From: Udeniomyces pyricola
Taxonomy: Eukaryota > Basidiomycota > Tremellomycetes > Cystofilobasidiales > Mrakiaceae
Reading direction: 5' to 3'
Assembly: GCA_039545295.1 (NCBI GenBank)
Contig: BCIK01000006.1
Span: 1 to 64,000, forward strand
Length of the DNA: 64,000 nt
Positions 40,901 to 52,328 of the stretch are shown here, one piece after another (positions within the stretch are counted from its first letter, which is position 1; each line of letters opens with the position of its first letter). The position numbers were made by a program, and so were the translations under genes. The notes under the pieces were generated by a model that was not told where the DNA came from, did no database searches, and worked only from the letters and a program-made list of their open reading frames with translations.

Positions 40901-41100
40901 TCGATGCCCCCCTCTTGCGAGTCAGAGGAGTGAATCGATGAGGCGTCCGAGGCTTCTGGCTCAAAGTCGATGTTGGAGGAAGTTGCTGAGATTGAAGTCA
41001 GGTTGGAAAGCGTGGGGGACGGTGGGCCAGGGAGCGCAAAAGCGGACGTGCGCTGGTTTGAGAGTGGGGGCAGGCGCGACGAGCGATCTTGGGCCGACAT
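37951..41100 (-). CDS. Unrecognised one-TM protein, 985 aa
   Basis: I do not recognise this family. Exons (minus): 41100-39718, 39601-39267, 39190-37951 (2,958 nt), all with canonical splice sites and consistent phase. Residues 1-330 are Ser/Thr/Pro/Asp-rich and disordered. A more ordered stretch starts near 340 (PPRILVLYLGVSLPPHY, LLHTLLNLLASSLSKD, SIRCVSDIREPF) and continues through exon 2 (PTAMLVLNFLPSLPQRTLP, RIESVDDFLLRRGRQQ). One clear hydrophobic segment of about 22 residues, reading from SVSAISILIFGGLSLIGSLA, starts near residue 575. After it come Pro-rich spacers and an Ala/Val/Arg-rich, probably helical C-terminus that could be amphipathic. This suggests a single-pass protein with one ordered domain on each side of the membrane. 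ATG 41100 is preceded by no nearer in-frame ATG in the model. Confidence 0.75.
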
Positions 41101-42669
41101 GGGCGCGCGTTGGATGACGATGAGTGTTATACTGAAGATCCTGAATGATTAGGCCATATCAAGTTGGATGAGTGACGCATGGTGATGGAGTCACGGGCCA
41201 GACGCAAGGGCAAGAAAACCAAAGTAAAGTTGTTTCGACTCGTCAATCAAGGCCTTTCCGTAGCGACTTCCCGCAGCACCGGCGACAAGCGAGGCCAACT
41301 CTTTCGCACGAGTCAAGTCAGCTGAACGCCAGGAAAAGGCAGGTGGAGGGCGAGCAGCATAAACTGGGTCTTTCTTAGGGAACCGAATTGACAGATGACA
41401 AGGTGGCTCATAGACCCTTCTCTACTCCCCTCAGCTTTCCCTTGACAGCCGCTCGTGCTCCCGAATGGACGCCACATGACAACTGCTACCCCTTCTTGCC
41501 CTCCACCGTAGAGACAGACCATACGAGTCAACACGACGAGCAGGCACTCACGTATATGAGGCACGTAAGAAGACGGTCTAGTTGTCTGAGAAAGTGGCAG
41601 GAATCAAGGCGGAGTCTGAAGTCTTATCAGCTAGGGTTGCAATCGGTGGAGGTGAAGTAAGGCAAGGGGGCGAGCGGTCCAGGACGGGAGGGTCCAGGGC
41701 TCGATGGGGCGCCAGCATCCATCAGGTCGGCTCAGGCATTTAACCATCGCTCGTCCCTCTCCATGCCTCTAGAGATAACGATTCTGGATATGAATGTGTC
41801 AAGACTTCCCGCCCATGGCATCCGCTGGCAAAGGAGCAAGCGCCTCCAGTATCGCCGGGCGAGCGCCACTAGACAAGTAACTGACTTCGGGTACACCCCG
41901 ACGGTTGCTCGCCTTCACGCACGCACACACGTCCTTGATCTGCGACAAGATAAGAGCCGTCACGGGAACTCACTCGTGATGGTTTCGGTTGTGTGTTCGT
42001 GTTTGCGTGCTTGTAAATGATGAGACGATACGAGGGAGATTGATCAAGCGGGAGAGGACTCGTCAAGGATGAAGGCGAAAGGGAGGTCTACCGGTTACCC
42101 GACTGCAATCGGGAACGATCAGCAGAGCAGTGGGTCGGGATGGATTCGACGTTCGACCGATGTTACCACGCACTGGTTGCCCATGGATACCAGGGGTTAC
42201 CGACGCTGATCAGATTGCGGGCTACATATATATATGACGACATATTCGTTGGATTTGCCTGCAAGTGGCACGCGATGTACATTCTATCTGTCAGATTCTT
42301 TATCTTTGCGGATTGACCGGAAAGTCTTTCAAAAGGGCGCATAATCGATACAGCCGATTTCGAGAACAATAATGACCCCCTCCACCTCCCCCGGACGAAG
42401 TGCGTTGGTTATCGATGAACTCAGCCGGACGCGCTGATTCTACGGGGGATCTTTGGGAAGGGGGGGGGGGGGAAGGGGGGCTCATCCCCTTCAAGATTGG
42501 CCGTGAGATAGGGGAATATTTAGATATGGGTATCGAGGTATCATAGACACGAAGCTCGCAGTCCAATCGATTTCGCGCAAGATCGAGATGGCGTTCGCGT
42601 GGATGCTCGCTGCATGGGACATGTCGATTATCTGGTGTATCCAATCATCAGCTTCGGCAATGTCCAAGG
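41101..42669. other. Intergenic, 1.6 kb between RAD51-paralog 3' side and one-TM gene 5' side
   Basis: Both flanking genes are on the minus strand. Small frames occur on both strands (for example 41763-42020 plus) but none has splice support or a recognisable motif. G-runs occur near 42462-42480. It should contain the promoter of the one-TM gene and the terminator of the RAD51-paralog gene. I looked for a tRNA-like fold and found none. Confidence 0.5.
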
Positions 42670-44379
42670 TCAATACCATTCTAGGGGAAGCGAGTCACGG
42701 GTCAAGGGGTATGTCAGTCCGTAATGTACATCCATCAAGTTCTTGGTTTCGACGCAAACGACTTGAACGAAATGTACTACGTACCGTTCGAAAAGCGCTA
42801 ATCACGCCAGACGGCTGATCGACATTCCAAGAGAAAGAAGAAGAAGCAACACAAAAGGTATATCAGCAACCATCTCCCGATTGAGCGGAACTGCACCGTT
42901 CTTCCCTTTAGAAAGGCACCGACAGGCCTGAAACTCACGCCAACTCTTGATTTAAGGACTTCAACAACTATCTGTCCGTCGGCGTTGGACCCGTCCCAAG
43001 AAGGCTCTAGCCAGAGCGTGATATCCGGAAGGTACGAGAACGTAGGCCCGAGGGAAGGGCGTTGCTTTGTCGAGGGCAAGCGAGAAGGATTAGATTTTGA
43101 GTTGGATATGCGTTGAGGTCCGTTAGTGACCTGCCGAGATGAAATGGAGACAGAAGCAGCTGAGTGAAAAGTGAAGCTATGACCTAAAGAACAACTTGGA
43201 GGGCAGTATCCAGCCAAGGACGAACGATAGTTCGGAATGGAAACATCATTGACAGACGCGAGATCTGATGAAAGTTGGCCAGAAGAGACGCCCGACCTAC
43301 AAGACCCGATCGACATCAGTGAAGTGGCATCACGAGTCACGATGTTCAGCAGACACGACGTATCGAAGCTCTCACCTTCTGCTCCTTGTTCTGTGACAGC
43401 CGTCGCATACAAGGGAGTGACAGAGTCGACGACGAGCAAGACTTGAGGCATCAACGCCGTCCGTTCATCCTGATCCGACCCTGCGTCTCCTGTGGCTTTA
43501 GGAGATCCTAGAGGGGATTGGATGCCCGGATCCAACTTGCAAAAGGACATGTCTAAGTCGGTCACAAGCTGCACAAACGAAGGTGTGTCGAAGGCGGTGT
43601 TGATCTCAAATCTATCGAGAATTGTGTGGATGGCCTGGAGGCAAGATCACAGACCAGTCAGTTCCGACATGGCAAAGTGATGCTCGACCAAGAGCTATAC
43701 CCATTTATGTCATGCTCAACACGCACAGATGGATCCTCAATGGTTGTCGCCAGGATGTCGGCCGCACGCTTTGCATCGAATTCACCTTCGGTGTCTAGCC
43801 ACACAACGCGGCCGGAGGGCGTCTTGACCAGATGATGGAGCGCGATGTGTAGAGCAAAGAGCTACAAGCACACAACATGATGGATCAGCTTGGTGGTCTG
43901 ATACCAAGGCTCAACAGCAAAGAAGGAAGTTTAAGCTCTAAGCTGCTGGGATCTCGTGAGTGTAACCGTACCGTCTTGCCGCTCCCCTGACCTCCGCTGA
44001 TCTCTATGATCCCTCCACCCCGACCGTCGCGACCCAATCCTTGCAACAGGGCATCTACCTCCTCGATGCCAACCCCGAGATTCCACTCTTGTCGTGTCTG
44101 ATGCTCTTCCAAGAGCTGATCACCCTTCAAGAACGCAGGGCTCTCAAGCCTAGCAACCTCGCGCTTGAGTCGATCGATCTGTCGCATCGAGAGCTCATAC
44201 CCGCGACTGGTTACCGGCCAAGCCTCCTCGGGAACTTGCACAAGGAGATCATAAAGCTCTCGCGTCGACGTGAAGAGCAACGGGTGAGATTGGGCGACCT
44301 TGAGTGGCGGCAGGGCTAGCAAATGGATGTATAGCTGGAGTTCTGGAGGCAGCTGGGGAAGAAGTGAACGTAGTCGCAT
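42670..44379 (-). CDS. RAD51 paralog (RAD51D-like recombination ATPase)
   Basis: Predicted 362-aa RecA-fold protein likely to assist Rad51 in homologous recombination. Exons (minus): 44379-43972, 43861-43727, 43634-43376, 43296-43226, 43130-42939, 42797-42785, 42680-42670 (1,089 nt). Walker A is GGQGSGKT (129-136), ending exactly at the first exon junction; Walker B is LLVVDS (247-252). Other family-like segments: GRVVWLDTEGEFDAKRAADIL, ANFHQISRLSMMFPFRTIVVTN (split here by a junction) and YLPDITLWLEP before VVEVLKSRVG. The order fits RAD51D or a similar paralog better than Rad51 itself, which has a longer N-terminal domain of another type. The last two exons (13 and 11 nt, ending SNEWY) are inferred from splice signals alone; reading through instead would add about 50 unrelated residues. 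The assignment to one paralog is tentative. Confidence 0.8.
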
Positions 44380-45468
44380 AGCGAGAATGAGATCAGATAA
44401 AGATGACTGGTGACGAGCAGCTGGGCAGAACCGTGTCAGGCTTTCTGCGGTGATGATGAAGAGTGGCCGGTGGTCGATGGTGTTGTGTAGGCATCTGGAA
44501 CTGCTCTGGGATCAGTCGTACCGGCTGGCTGAACGACTCATCCATTACATGTGACCAGCATGGCAGTTTAATCACAAATCCCATGTTCCCGAAGGGATTT
44601 TAATCCTTCTTTAAGAGGATTGCCAGTTGCTCCCAGCATGAGCCTCGATACTCAATCTCGCCTCTCGTTGGCTGAGCCAACTATGCCATGTATCATAGCC
44701 GGTGAGCCGGTGGCCGGTGGACTTATAGTTAGAGACTCTGCTGACGTTCGAAAGCGATCATGCATCATGGTGATCGACGCTTCAACAACGACACGACACG
44801 GAGTCTCGGTGATCGGCCCAGGGGCCGGAACCCGAGGAGTCAAAGGCACCCTTAAAGGCATCATAATACGACGTGGCGCGTGAAACTAGCAGAAGTGGGC
44901 ACGTGATGCGTAATGCTCTCGCTCAATGCATCCGGGAAAGGAAAGACGATCGCTCTTTTGGCTGCGAACCAGTTCAACGTACGCTGATGTTGGCATTTCG
45001 ATGACTGTATACGTAGCAAGGCCGCCTAGTATTGTACAGTTGTGTGTGAAGACTTGTGGGGAAGCTCAAGAGAGTGAGGTTGACATCAGGTCATGAACGT
45101 ATGTGATATATAGATCCGGCTATAGGGGGATATTGAAGCCACAAGAGGTGAACGACTTATTGGCTGCATGATGTATGACGGGAAGGGATGACTGCGGACA
45201 AGGTTGGGTGAGGCGGGAGGCATGACTGCAGAAGCCAACATAAGCGGGCGGCGGACGAGCGCGCGAACTTGGGCGGGCCGATGACGTCGCGTGAGGATCA
45301 AAGACGGAACCAGCGACAGCGAAATGACGGAAGGCTAGATCCTTCCTTCCGGCTATAAAAGCCTAGGGGGTCAACGCTTCCTTCCACCCCAACCATCACA
45401 TCCCACTTGCCCATTCCCCTCCAAGCTCATACTTACACCCACTTAAATCCCACCCAAAACTAACCAAC
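44380..45468. promoter_or_regulatory. Divergent promoter region between RAD51 paralog and grg-1
   Basis: A 1.09 kb spacer between start codons facing apart. The grg-1 side carries a TATA box (45354-45360) and a C/T-rich leader. Regulatory sequence for a nutrient- or clock-responsive gene would be expected here. I see CCCCT/AGGGG-like words near 45362-45370 and 44815-44825, which resemble stress elements, but these are short and could be chance. Confidence 0.5.
45354..45360 (+). promoter_or_regulatory. TATA box upstream of grg-1
   Basis: TATAAAA lies 109 bp before the start codon at 45469, inside the palindrome-like GGCTATAAAAGCC. The clearest TATA box in the window, and fitting for a strongly regulated gene. 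Confidence 0.7.
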
Positions 45469-46131
45469 ATGGAGACCAGTCAGTTTACTTCCCTCCCCAT
45501 CATCCTACCCTTACTTGCTTCTCTTTCTCCCGGGGTCTGTTGGGTTGGCCATGCCACGTGGACAGTACTGACGTCTTCATACTCTCATTTTCCCTTCCCC
45601 GCCCTCTCATTTCGTCGCTCTGTACCCTGCCACAGTCAAGAACGCCGCTAACTACGTCTCCGAGACCGTCCAGGGAGCCGGAGCCACCGCCTCCAAGGGT
45701 TAGTGTCCTTCTCTCCTCATCTCCATCTACTGGACCGACTTCATCCATGCTGATGCTTTTCTTCCCATTCCATCCCATCCTCCTCCCTGTTCACCTTGTA
45801 GAGACCAACAAGGAGGTTGCCAAGGACTCTAACGCCGGCATTGGAACCCGACTCAGCGCTGCTGGTGATGCTATCGGCGACAAGGTATGTTCCGTCGTAC
45901 TGCGCTGTCCCCTATCTCATCTCAGCTTGATCATGCGCTCATTATCTCTTCCTGGTTGCTCCGTCGACTGTCTAAAAGGTGGATGAGTCTAGCCACAACA
46001 CTAGTAAGTCTATAGACGGTATTAACTTCACGTCCCTGTGGTTGAACACGATAACTGACTTTGTATCTGCTCATTGCGCCATGGTACCTTTTCCAGAGGC
46101 CGATGTCCACAAGGAGGCCGCCAAGCACTAA
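45469..46131 (+). CDS. grg-1: Glucose-repressible / clock-controlled protein Grg1/Ccg-1
   Basis: Predicted 71-aa hydrophilic protein. In Neurospora grg-1/ccg-1 is strongly induced by glucose starvation, stress and the circadian clock; its molecular role is unknown. Exons: 45469-45478, 45636-45698, 45802-45884, 45979-46003, 46097-46131 (216 nt). The protein starts METIKNAANYVSETVQGAG, continues with SKETNKEVAKDS and GDAIGDKVDESS, and ends HKEAAKH. This fits the family along the whole length, including the usual size of about 70 aa. Four introns in a 216-nt coding sequence, with a 10-nt first coding exon, are striking. The longest upstream-type element is the TATA box at 45354. Intergenic DNA on the 3' side is short before CWF19. 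Confidence 0.93.
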
Positions 46132-46527
46132 ACTCTGATTCACTTCGTTCTCGCGCCCATCGCTCGCTTGTCTCGTTGTACATGACTGCTGTTTATCGAA
46201 TGATGTAGCCTTTCCCGATACTGTATCACTTGAGTTTTTATGTTGTCGATGTGTGAGTGAACGAACCAATACGGCCAAGTCAAGCCGAGGTATCGAGGCC
46301 ATAATAATACAATGATGCTTGCGGATCACGTACCGTACATGCATGGTTACGTGCGAGTCGGCCCATTGAGCATCATGCATCATCCTGCCACATCGAGACG
46401 AACTCGGTGATCATCATTCATTTCCCTGTTTGGCCTGTTCACACCATCTGAAGCCCATCCTAAACGCATTATTTAACGCATTCACTACATCCCATCACAT
46501 CCCCACCACCCTTACTGCCTCCCCAGC
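46132..46527. other. Spacer between grg-1 and CWF19
   Basis: A 396-bp spacer between two plus-strand genes. It should hold the grg-1 3' untranslated region and the CWF19 promoter. I see TTGTATTATTATGG-type AT-rich sequence near 46300 on the minus strand but no firm element. Confidence 0.45.
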
Positions 46528-49500
46528 ATGGACGACTTTGCCGCAATTGACCCGATGGCGAACCAGTTGACCTCGAAACCGACGGATGGCTCCTCTCGAC
46601 ACCAACACTCGCACCGCCGCAAACGATCCCCCTCGCCGTCCTCTCGCAAGCACTCTCGTCATGATCGAGACGATGACAAAGACCGAAGCAGAAACCGCGA
46701 CAAGGACAGTGGCAGTAGCAGCCACCGAAAGAAGTCCCACCGGAACGAGGACAAAGAACGAAGTCCAGAAAGTGAAAGACGTCATCAAGACAAGAAGCGT
46801 CAGAGGAAGGACGAGAAGAAGGAAGCCCGACAGCAGCAAGGCGGTATGCGGATCGAGGATGATGATGACGATGCTGGAGTATGGATTGAGAAGAGTGTTG
46901 ACAACGTGAGTCTCGGTGGAACCCTCAAGGTTGAGAGATGGTGCAGAAAGATCCATGTGGACAGGATCTGGATCACGCAAGTCATCTTTGTTTCCCATCC
47001 ATGCCAAAGTCTCATCTCATTGAATGGTATGTTTCTTAGTCTACGATGATCTCTGATCACCTCATTACTCGATTCTCCATTCTTAGGATCCTACCGCATC
47101 TATCCCAACCAACGCCTCCTTTGCGCTTACCTCTCACGCGACGCAGCCAACAACCGCTCAACTTCCAGCTTCGGGCCTTACCTCGTTTTCCAAGCGCGAA
47201 TCATGGATGATGGAAGACCCCATGACGCCTTTGTCAGCTGGTGGGGCTCCTGCTTCTAACCAGTTGGATGATGGAGGCGTCGAGGCGAGGGCCGCGGGTG
47301 GGGGAACCGACTTTTTCACCGCACTCGGCACGCAGTCGAGCGCAAGGCAAGAGAAGGAGGCCGCTGCAAAGCAAGTCAAGGCCGAAGAGGTGAGAATCAT
47401 CGTGGCGCGTTTGTGCTTGGGTATGATAGTTTTAGTCAAGCACGTAGCTGATGACGTCAGCTTGTTTTGGTCTCTACCTTCTCACTTTGATATTCGTGCC
47501 CTACAGCCTCGTTTCCATCGCCGAGAAATCAATCATCGCCTCGTCGAGTCCGAGACTGGTAACCCTGTTTCATCAACCTCATCGGTTTCGTCCCCCAACA
47601 CCTGGACTTCCGCCACCAAGACAGCTATCACGCCCGGTGCACCCGGTTCCCAGTGGCGTATGACTAAGCTCCGCAAGACGTACGAACTCGCTCAAGCCGA
47701 GTCGCGTCCGCTCCAAGAGGTTGCCATTGAGCGCTACGGCAGTATCGCTGATTTCGAAGAAGCTGTTGAAGAGAGGAGGGTGCTCGACGAGCGGGCGAAC
47801 AGGAGGGACAGTCGAGGAAGTGGAGGTGGTAGGGGAAGTGGTACGAGTACCCCTGGCGGTGCGAGGAGGGAAGATGGCGAGGGAGGTAGGGAACGCTACA
47901 TGTTCACTAGCGATGCTGCCATGAGTGGCGGTCCCGGCAGTCGACCTGGTAGCCGAGCAGGATTCCGTCGACCAGGTGAGGACCCAGCATACGAGGCTCC
48001 TGGCACTCCTTCCGCTGTAGGCCTCGGACCCACCACGGGTGGGGGATCGAGCCGAGTCGATCTCCTTAGACGATCCTCTTCGTTCCAGCAGAACCTCTCG
48101 ACGTCCTCTTCGGGTCCTTCATCTCCGATCCCATCCGTCATTGCTCCTGTTCTTCACCGAGCCCCGCCGGTAGTAGCCAACGACAAACCTCCTCTCTCCC
48201 CTCGAAGTCTCAACAAGCTTCAGGCGAGGGCCCTCAAGGCTGGTCTCATGGGAGATGAAGACGAGCGGATCCGACTTGAGCGCGAGTATGAGACTGAGAA
48301 AGCTAAGACCGAGAACGGTGCGGGTGCTGCCAGTCGTGGCGAAGGAAGCGCAGGACGTAGGCCAGGCGCGGCGGGAGATCAGGGTAACGGTGACGAGAAG
48401 CCTGTGGCTCAAGTCAAGATGTTGCCAACGATTGACGGGATGGGAAGGATGTACGACGTCGGCGCTGGCAAGAAAGATGGCGAGAAGATCCTGCCCGGTA
48501 ATCGACGACCAGCACCCAAGGTATGTTGCTAGTCCCTGCATGACATTTGCTTGTTCTCTTTTTTTTTCGAGAGAAAAAAACAGCACAATCTCGTGTACTG
48601 ATGTCCCGAACCGTGATTTTGTTTTTTGCCATGGAATGACCTCCCTACCTTTATTCTCACTGCCCGCATTCACAGAAAGTCGAGACTCGCGACCCCAAGA
48701 CGGGCGACCTCATCCGTCTCAACGCCGATGACGATACCACCACGCTCGGCGATCTCGTCCGGGCCGAAAAGTTTGGCGCCGGTAGCGCCGATCAGAAGAA
48801 CATGGACGCCGAGATGGCGAGGGCTATTGCAGCCGATAGCAAGTACCAAGTGAGTTGGATACGACTCCTCTAGATCCTTTTCTTTTTTTTCTTTTGGAGG
48901 TCGCATCGGGGTCGAGGGTGATATTCTGCAAAATGCTGAGACTGGGCTCCACCTTCTTCCCCTTTCTTTCTATTTTCTTTACCGCTTGCCGTGGGGGAAC
49001 TAGGCGGATTTGGATTATCTTGACGAGAACGCCGACCGACTTGCACGCAAGAAGATGAAGACTGACGCTTCCAAGCGTCTCTTTGCGATCAACGGTATGT
49101 TCCTTCACTGTCATTTTCCCATCACTTTCCCCAAAACTCTCAGACCCCTGATCCTCCTCGGTTACCTTTGATATCTTCTGTGTCACTCTCGATAGACTAC
49201 GCTCGAACTAAGAAGGCGCTCGACAATTGCATGCTGTGCCCGAATGACGACGATGCCTCGGCTACGCCCCGAGCGGCCGTCATCGCTATGGGTACCCGGG
49301 CTTACCTCGCTTGCACCCAGACGGAAGAACTCGTGGAAGGCCATTGCCTCATCGTTCCGCTTCAGCATACGTTGACGACGTTGGAAGGTGATGACGATGT
49401 ATGGGATGAGATCCGAGTGCGTTGCTTTCACCCTTTGGCTCTTTGACTTGGCGCTTTCTTCTCCTCGCTTGCGTCTTCCAGCTGACGATGACCCGCTGCC

Positions 49501-50627
49501 TGTCTTCGCCCTTTCATCTTCTTGAATTCATACAGAACTTTATGAAGACGTTGATGAAGATGTTTGCGGAGCAGGATAAGGGCGTCCTCTTCTATGAGAC
49601 TGTCCTCTCGTTCAAACAGCAGAGGCATACTTACATCGAGGCGTGAGTTTTCTTGTCTTGTTCCACTCCCTCCTTCTTCGACTTCCATCCTAATTCTCTC
49701 TTCCTTCGTTAGCGTCTGCGATCATGATGGCTATAACAACCTTTTATCTGATTGACAATCTTCCTCTGCCCTGATTTTCTTCTTCCTCCTCGCTGTATTT
49801 TCTGTTACTGTTACCTTCACAGCGTGCCAGTCCCTTGGGATCTATGGGATGATGCGCCAGCTTACTTCCGAGTTCGTTCCAAACCATTTCAACCCTATCC
49901 TGCTCTCTCCTTATCCCGATCACACTTACTTATTGATAATCATTTGTTCCCTCATTCACTCCATCATACTTTCCATTTTCTCGTTTTCTCGATCGTCTTC
50001 CGCTTTTTTCTTCTTCTCGTTTTTCGGTGATTACGAAAAAAACTTCAAAAAAACAGGAAGCAATCCTCGCCTCCGAAGCCGAATGGTCCCAACACAAGAA
50101 ACTCATCGATTTCTCCGCCCGACCCGGCGGGTTCCGTCGATCACTCGTCTCGAACCTCCCTTACTTCATGATCCAATGGGACTACAAGGGCGAAAAGGGA
50201 TACGGGCATGTGATTGAAGGGATGGGAGACAGTAGTGCGAAGCAAGGGGATGGTGAGGATATGGGTGCAGTCGATGAAGGAGATAAAGGAGGGGGTGAAT
50301 TCCCTAGGTTCGTTTTCGCAATTGTTATTTTCTTCTGCTTCTTCTTCTTCTTTTTTGAGCCTTCCACTTTTTTTTTTGTTCTTGCATCTTCTTCTTATTC
50401 TCTTCTAACCCCCCTTCTCTCTTTCCCTTTTCTCTCTTGTCTTCTTCTTTCTCACCAGATACTTTGCGGCCGAAATCATTGGGACGATCCTCGACCTCGA
50501 ACCCCGACGCTGGCGCAAACCCCGGTTCGTCTCGCGCAAAGACGACTCGAACCGGGTCGCCAAGTTCCTCAAGGCGTACGCCAAACACGATTGGACGGGT
50601 ATGTTGGGTGGAAAGAGTGGCAAGTGA
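46528..50627 (+). CDS. CWF19: CWF19 / CWF19L2-like splicing factor
   Basis: Predicted 918 aa, nuclear; Cwf19 family proteins join the late spliceosome and intron turnover. Exons: 46528-46905, 47087-47389, 47507-48520, 48676-48849, 49004-49094, 49196-49416, 49536-49642, 49823-49871, 50057-50307, 50459-50627 (2,757 nt). The first 130 residues are Arg/Ser/Lys/Asp-rich, RS-like. The middle has the family segment SPRSLNKLQARALKAGLMGDE (broken here after LMG). The C-terminal CwfJ part 1 starts near 650 with CMLC (665-668) and GHCLIVPLQHT (702-712), a HIT-like signature; CwfJ part 2 includes VPVPWDLWDD, ILASEAEWSQHKKLIDF and VAKFLKAYAKHDWTGMLGG. A 30-residue acidic/Gly insertion lies between these last blocks. 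Ends 16 bases before a G run next to an N gap. Confidence 0.93.
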
Positions 50628-51112
50628 TTCTGGAGGAGGAGAGGGGGGGGGGGGGGGGNNNNNNNNNNNNNNNGGGGGGGGGGGGGGGGGGGGGGGGTCG
50701 GAATGAATAAGAAAAGATGGGGCAGGGAAGAGAAAGAGAAAGGTGTTTGTTGTTTGGGTTCGTGAGATGGAGTATTCAAGTAGGGATTGTGGAATAGGAA
50801 TGGGGAAGGAGAGGATTGGGGGTAATTAAGATTAGGTTCGTAACTGTGTAAAGTACCATCTCGTTCACATGACTTCGTCTTTGCTTTCTCCCAAATTCGA
50901 GCGATCGATTGTCGTCTCAACTAGAGGAGGAGAACCAAAGAAGAGCGAGAGAAATCTTGGATTTCATCATAGTGTGTGAATAGGAAATAGATGCGTTTTT
51001 CGTGCTGCTGGTTTTCCCGATAACGTGGTGTCCCAACGGGAAAAAAACGCCTCTCCCCGCCCCCTGTGTTTTTCCATTTATTTTTTCCTTCTTCCTTCTT
51101 TCCCTTGCCCGA
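50628..51112. other. Convergent intergenic region with assembly gap
   Basis: A spacer between two facing stop codons. It opens with a G-homopolymer and gap (50643-50697) and then has ordinary mixed sequence. It should contain the 3' untranslated regions of CWF19 and uL6m. Confidence 0.55.
50643..50697. other. G-run / N15 / G-run assembly gap
   Basis: Sixteen G, then 15 N (50659-50673), then 24 G. Probably one long poly-G tract that could not be read through. It lies in the CWF19 3' region. Confidence 0.9.
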
Positions 51113-52328
51113 CTACTTCTTCTTGCCCTCCTTCCGTTTGACCGTCTCGTCGGCGCTATAGAACCGGAAGACAGAAAGACACGAGGAAAGGGATTGAAAA
51201 GGGATCAAGGGAGGGGAAAGCCGAAAGAAAGTGAAACGGCAAAAGACGCGAATCAGTCATGGTTTTCCATGGCTCGCCATCTGACAACAAACGAACAAAA
51301 AACAGAACAAAGAAGGCAGAACACGAAGTGCAAGAGTGATATGGATATTACGTACACAAAGATACCCTGATGGTAGAGAGTTAAAAGCGAGGAAGGAGGC
51401 GAGAAATGGAATGGTGGGTCAGTCTATAGGTTCTCTGTCGAGGTTGAGAGTTCGTCTGGAACGCCCTTGCGCCAGCCGCGTGTCGTGTGTGTATGCGCGT
51501 TTCGAGTTGCCCTCTTTCTGATCCCTTTTGCTATCCCAAGCCTGTGACTCGATCCACCTAACTAAACCGACTCTTTTCTACTCTCACGTCCATGCAAAGT
51601 GGGAGAGAAGAAAGTAAGAAGGAGGGTGAGGGGGGAAAGAGAGCTAGCTTCCTTACCTTTCCACGATACGGCTCGGGCTCCCTCCATTTTCGAATGTCGG
51701 CAGCGAACTGAGTGACCTTGTTCTTGTTAGAGCCGAAGAGGATGATCTTTGTCGGCAACGGAACCTCGGCCGTGATGCCTGGAGGAACGACCATGAGGAC
51801 CGGATGACTATAACCCAACTTGAGGTTCAATCGCATCCTGCCCGTTCCCCATTCTTCAGGCTTAATCGTCGGTGGGCAAGGCGCTTCCTCCAACGCGCCT
51901 CGGTAACCGACGCCGACGAACTTGATGGGGACCCTGTAACCATCGGTGACGCCGATGATGGCGTTGAAGATGTTGGTCCTCGTAGTCCCCCACATGTTGC
52001 GATGGAACTTTTGGGTTTGGTCGTCGACGGCGACTTCGAGTCGACCATCGACGTTCGGATCGGTCGAAGGTTCGTGGAAGAGTCGGACAAAGTCAAAGAT
52101 AGGAACGCGCTCCTCGCCGAGGGGACCTTTGACGACAAGGTCTTTGCCGCATGGAGAGGTTGAGAGGGAGACTTTGGGGTTGTAGTAGATGGGGGCACCA
52201 CCGATGTGGTAGAGCGAAGGGGACGTAACGGAGAAGGCGCGGCGTGAGGAGGATGAGCCGGAGGAAAGGGCTGAGACTGGGCTCGAACGCGCGAGGGAAC
52301 GGAGGCAGGACCGGACGGAGAAGGCCAT
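51113..52328 (-). CDS. MRPL6: Mitochondrial large-subunit ribosomal protein uL6m
   Basis: Predicted 241 aa. Exons (minus): 52328-51657, 51366-51356, 51155-51113 (726 nt). Residues 1-35 are Arg/Ser-rich with no acidic residues, a likely mitochondrial presequence. The uL6 fold is clear: IYYNPKVSLSTSPCGKDLVV, KFHRNMWGTTRTNIFNAIIG, VGVGYRGALEE, LKLGYSHPVLMVVPPGI and IILFGSNKNKVTQFAADIR. The universal C-terminal block is EPYRGK then GIFV then ADETVKRKEGKKK. The GIFV piece is supplied by an 11-nt micro-exon (51366-51356); without it the tail cannot be read in frame. ATG 52328 was chosen because it starts the presequence; the frame is open further upstream but without another ATG in good context. 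Confidence 0.93.

Noticed and set aside
42491..42679. Minus-strand frame beginning VLTLDIAEADDWIHQ as the end of the RAD51 paralog
   Set aside because: It cannot be joined in phase to the preceding exon with the available donor; kept only as unexplained sequence.
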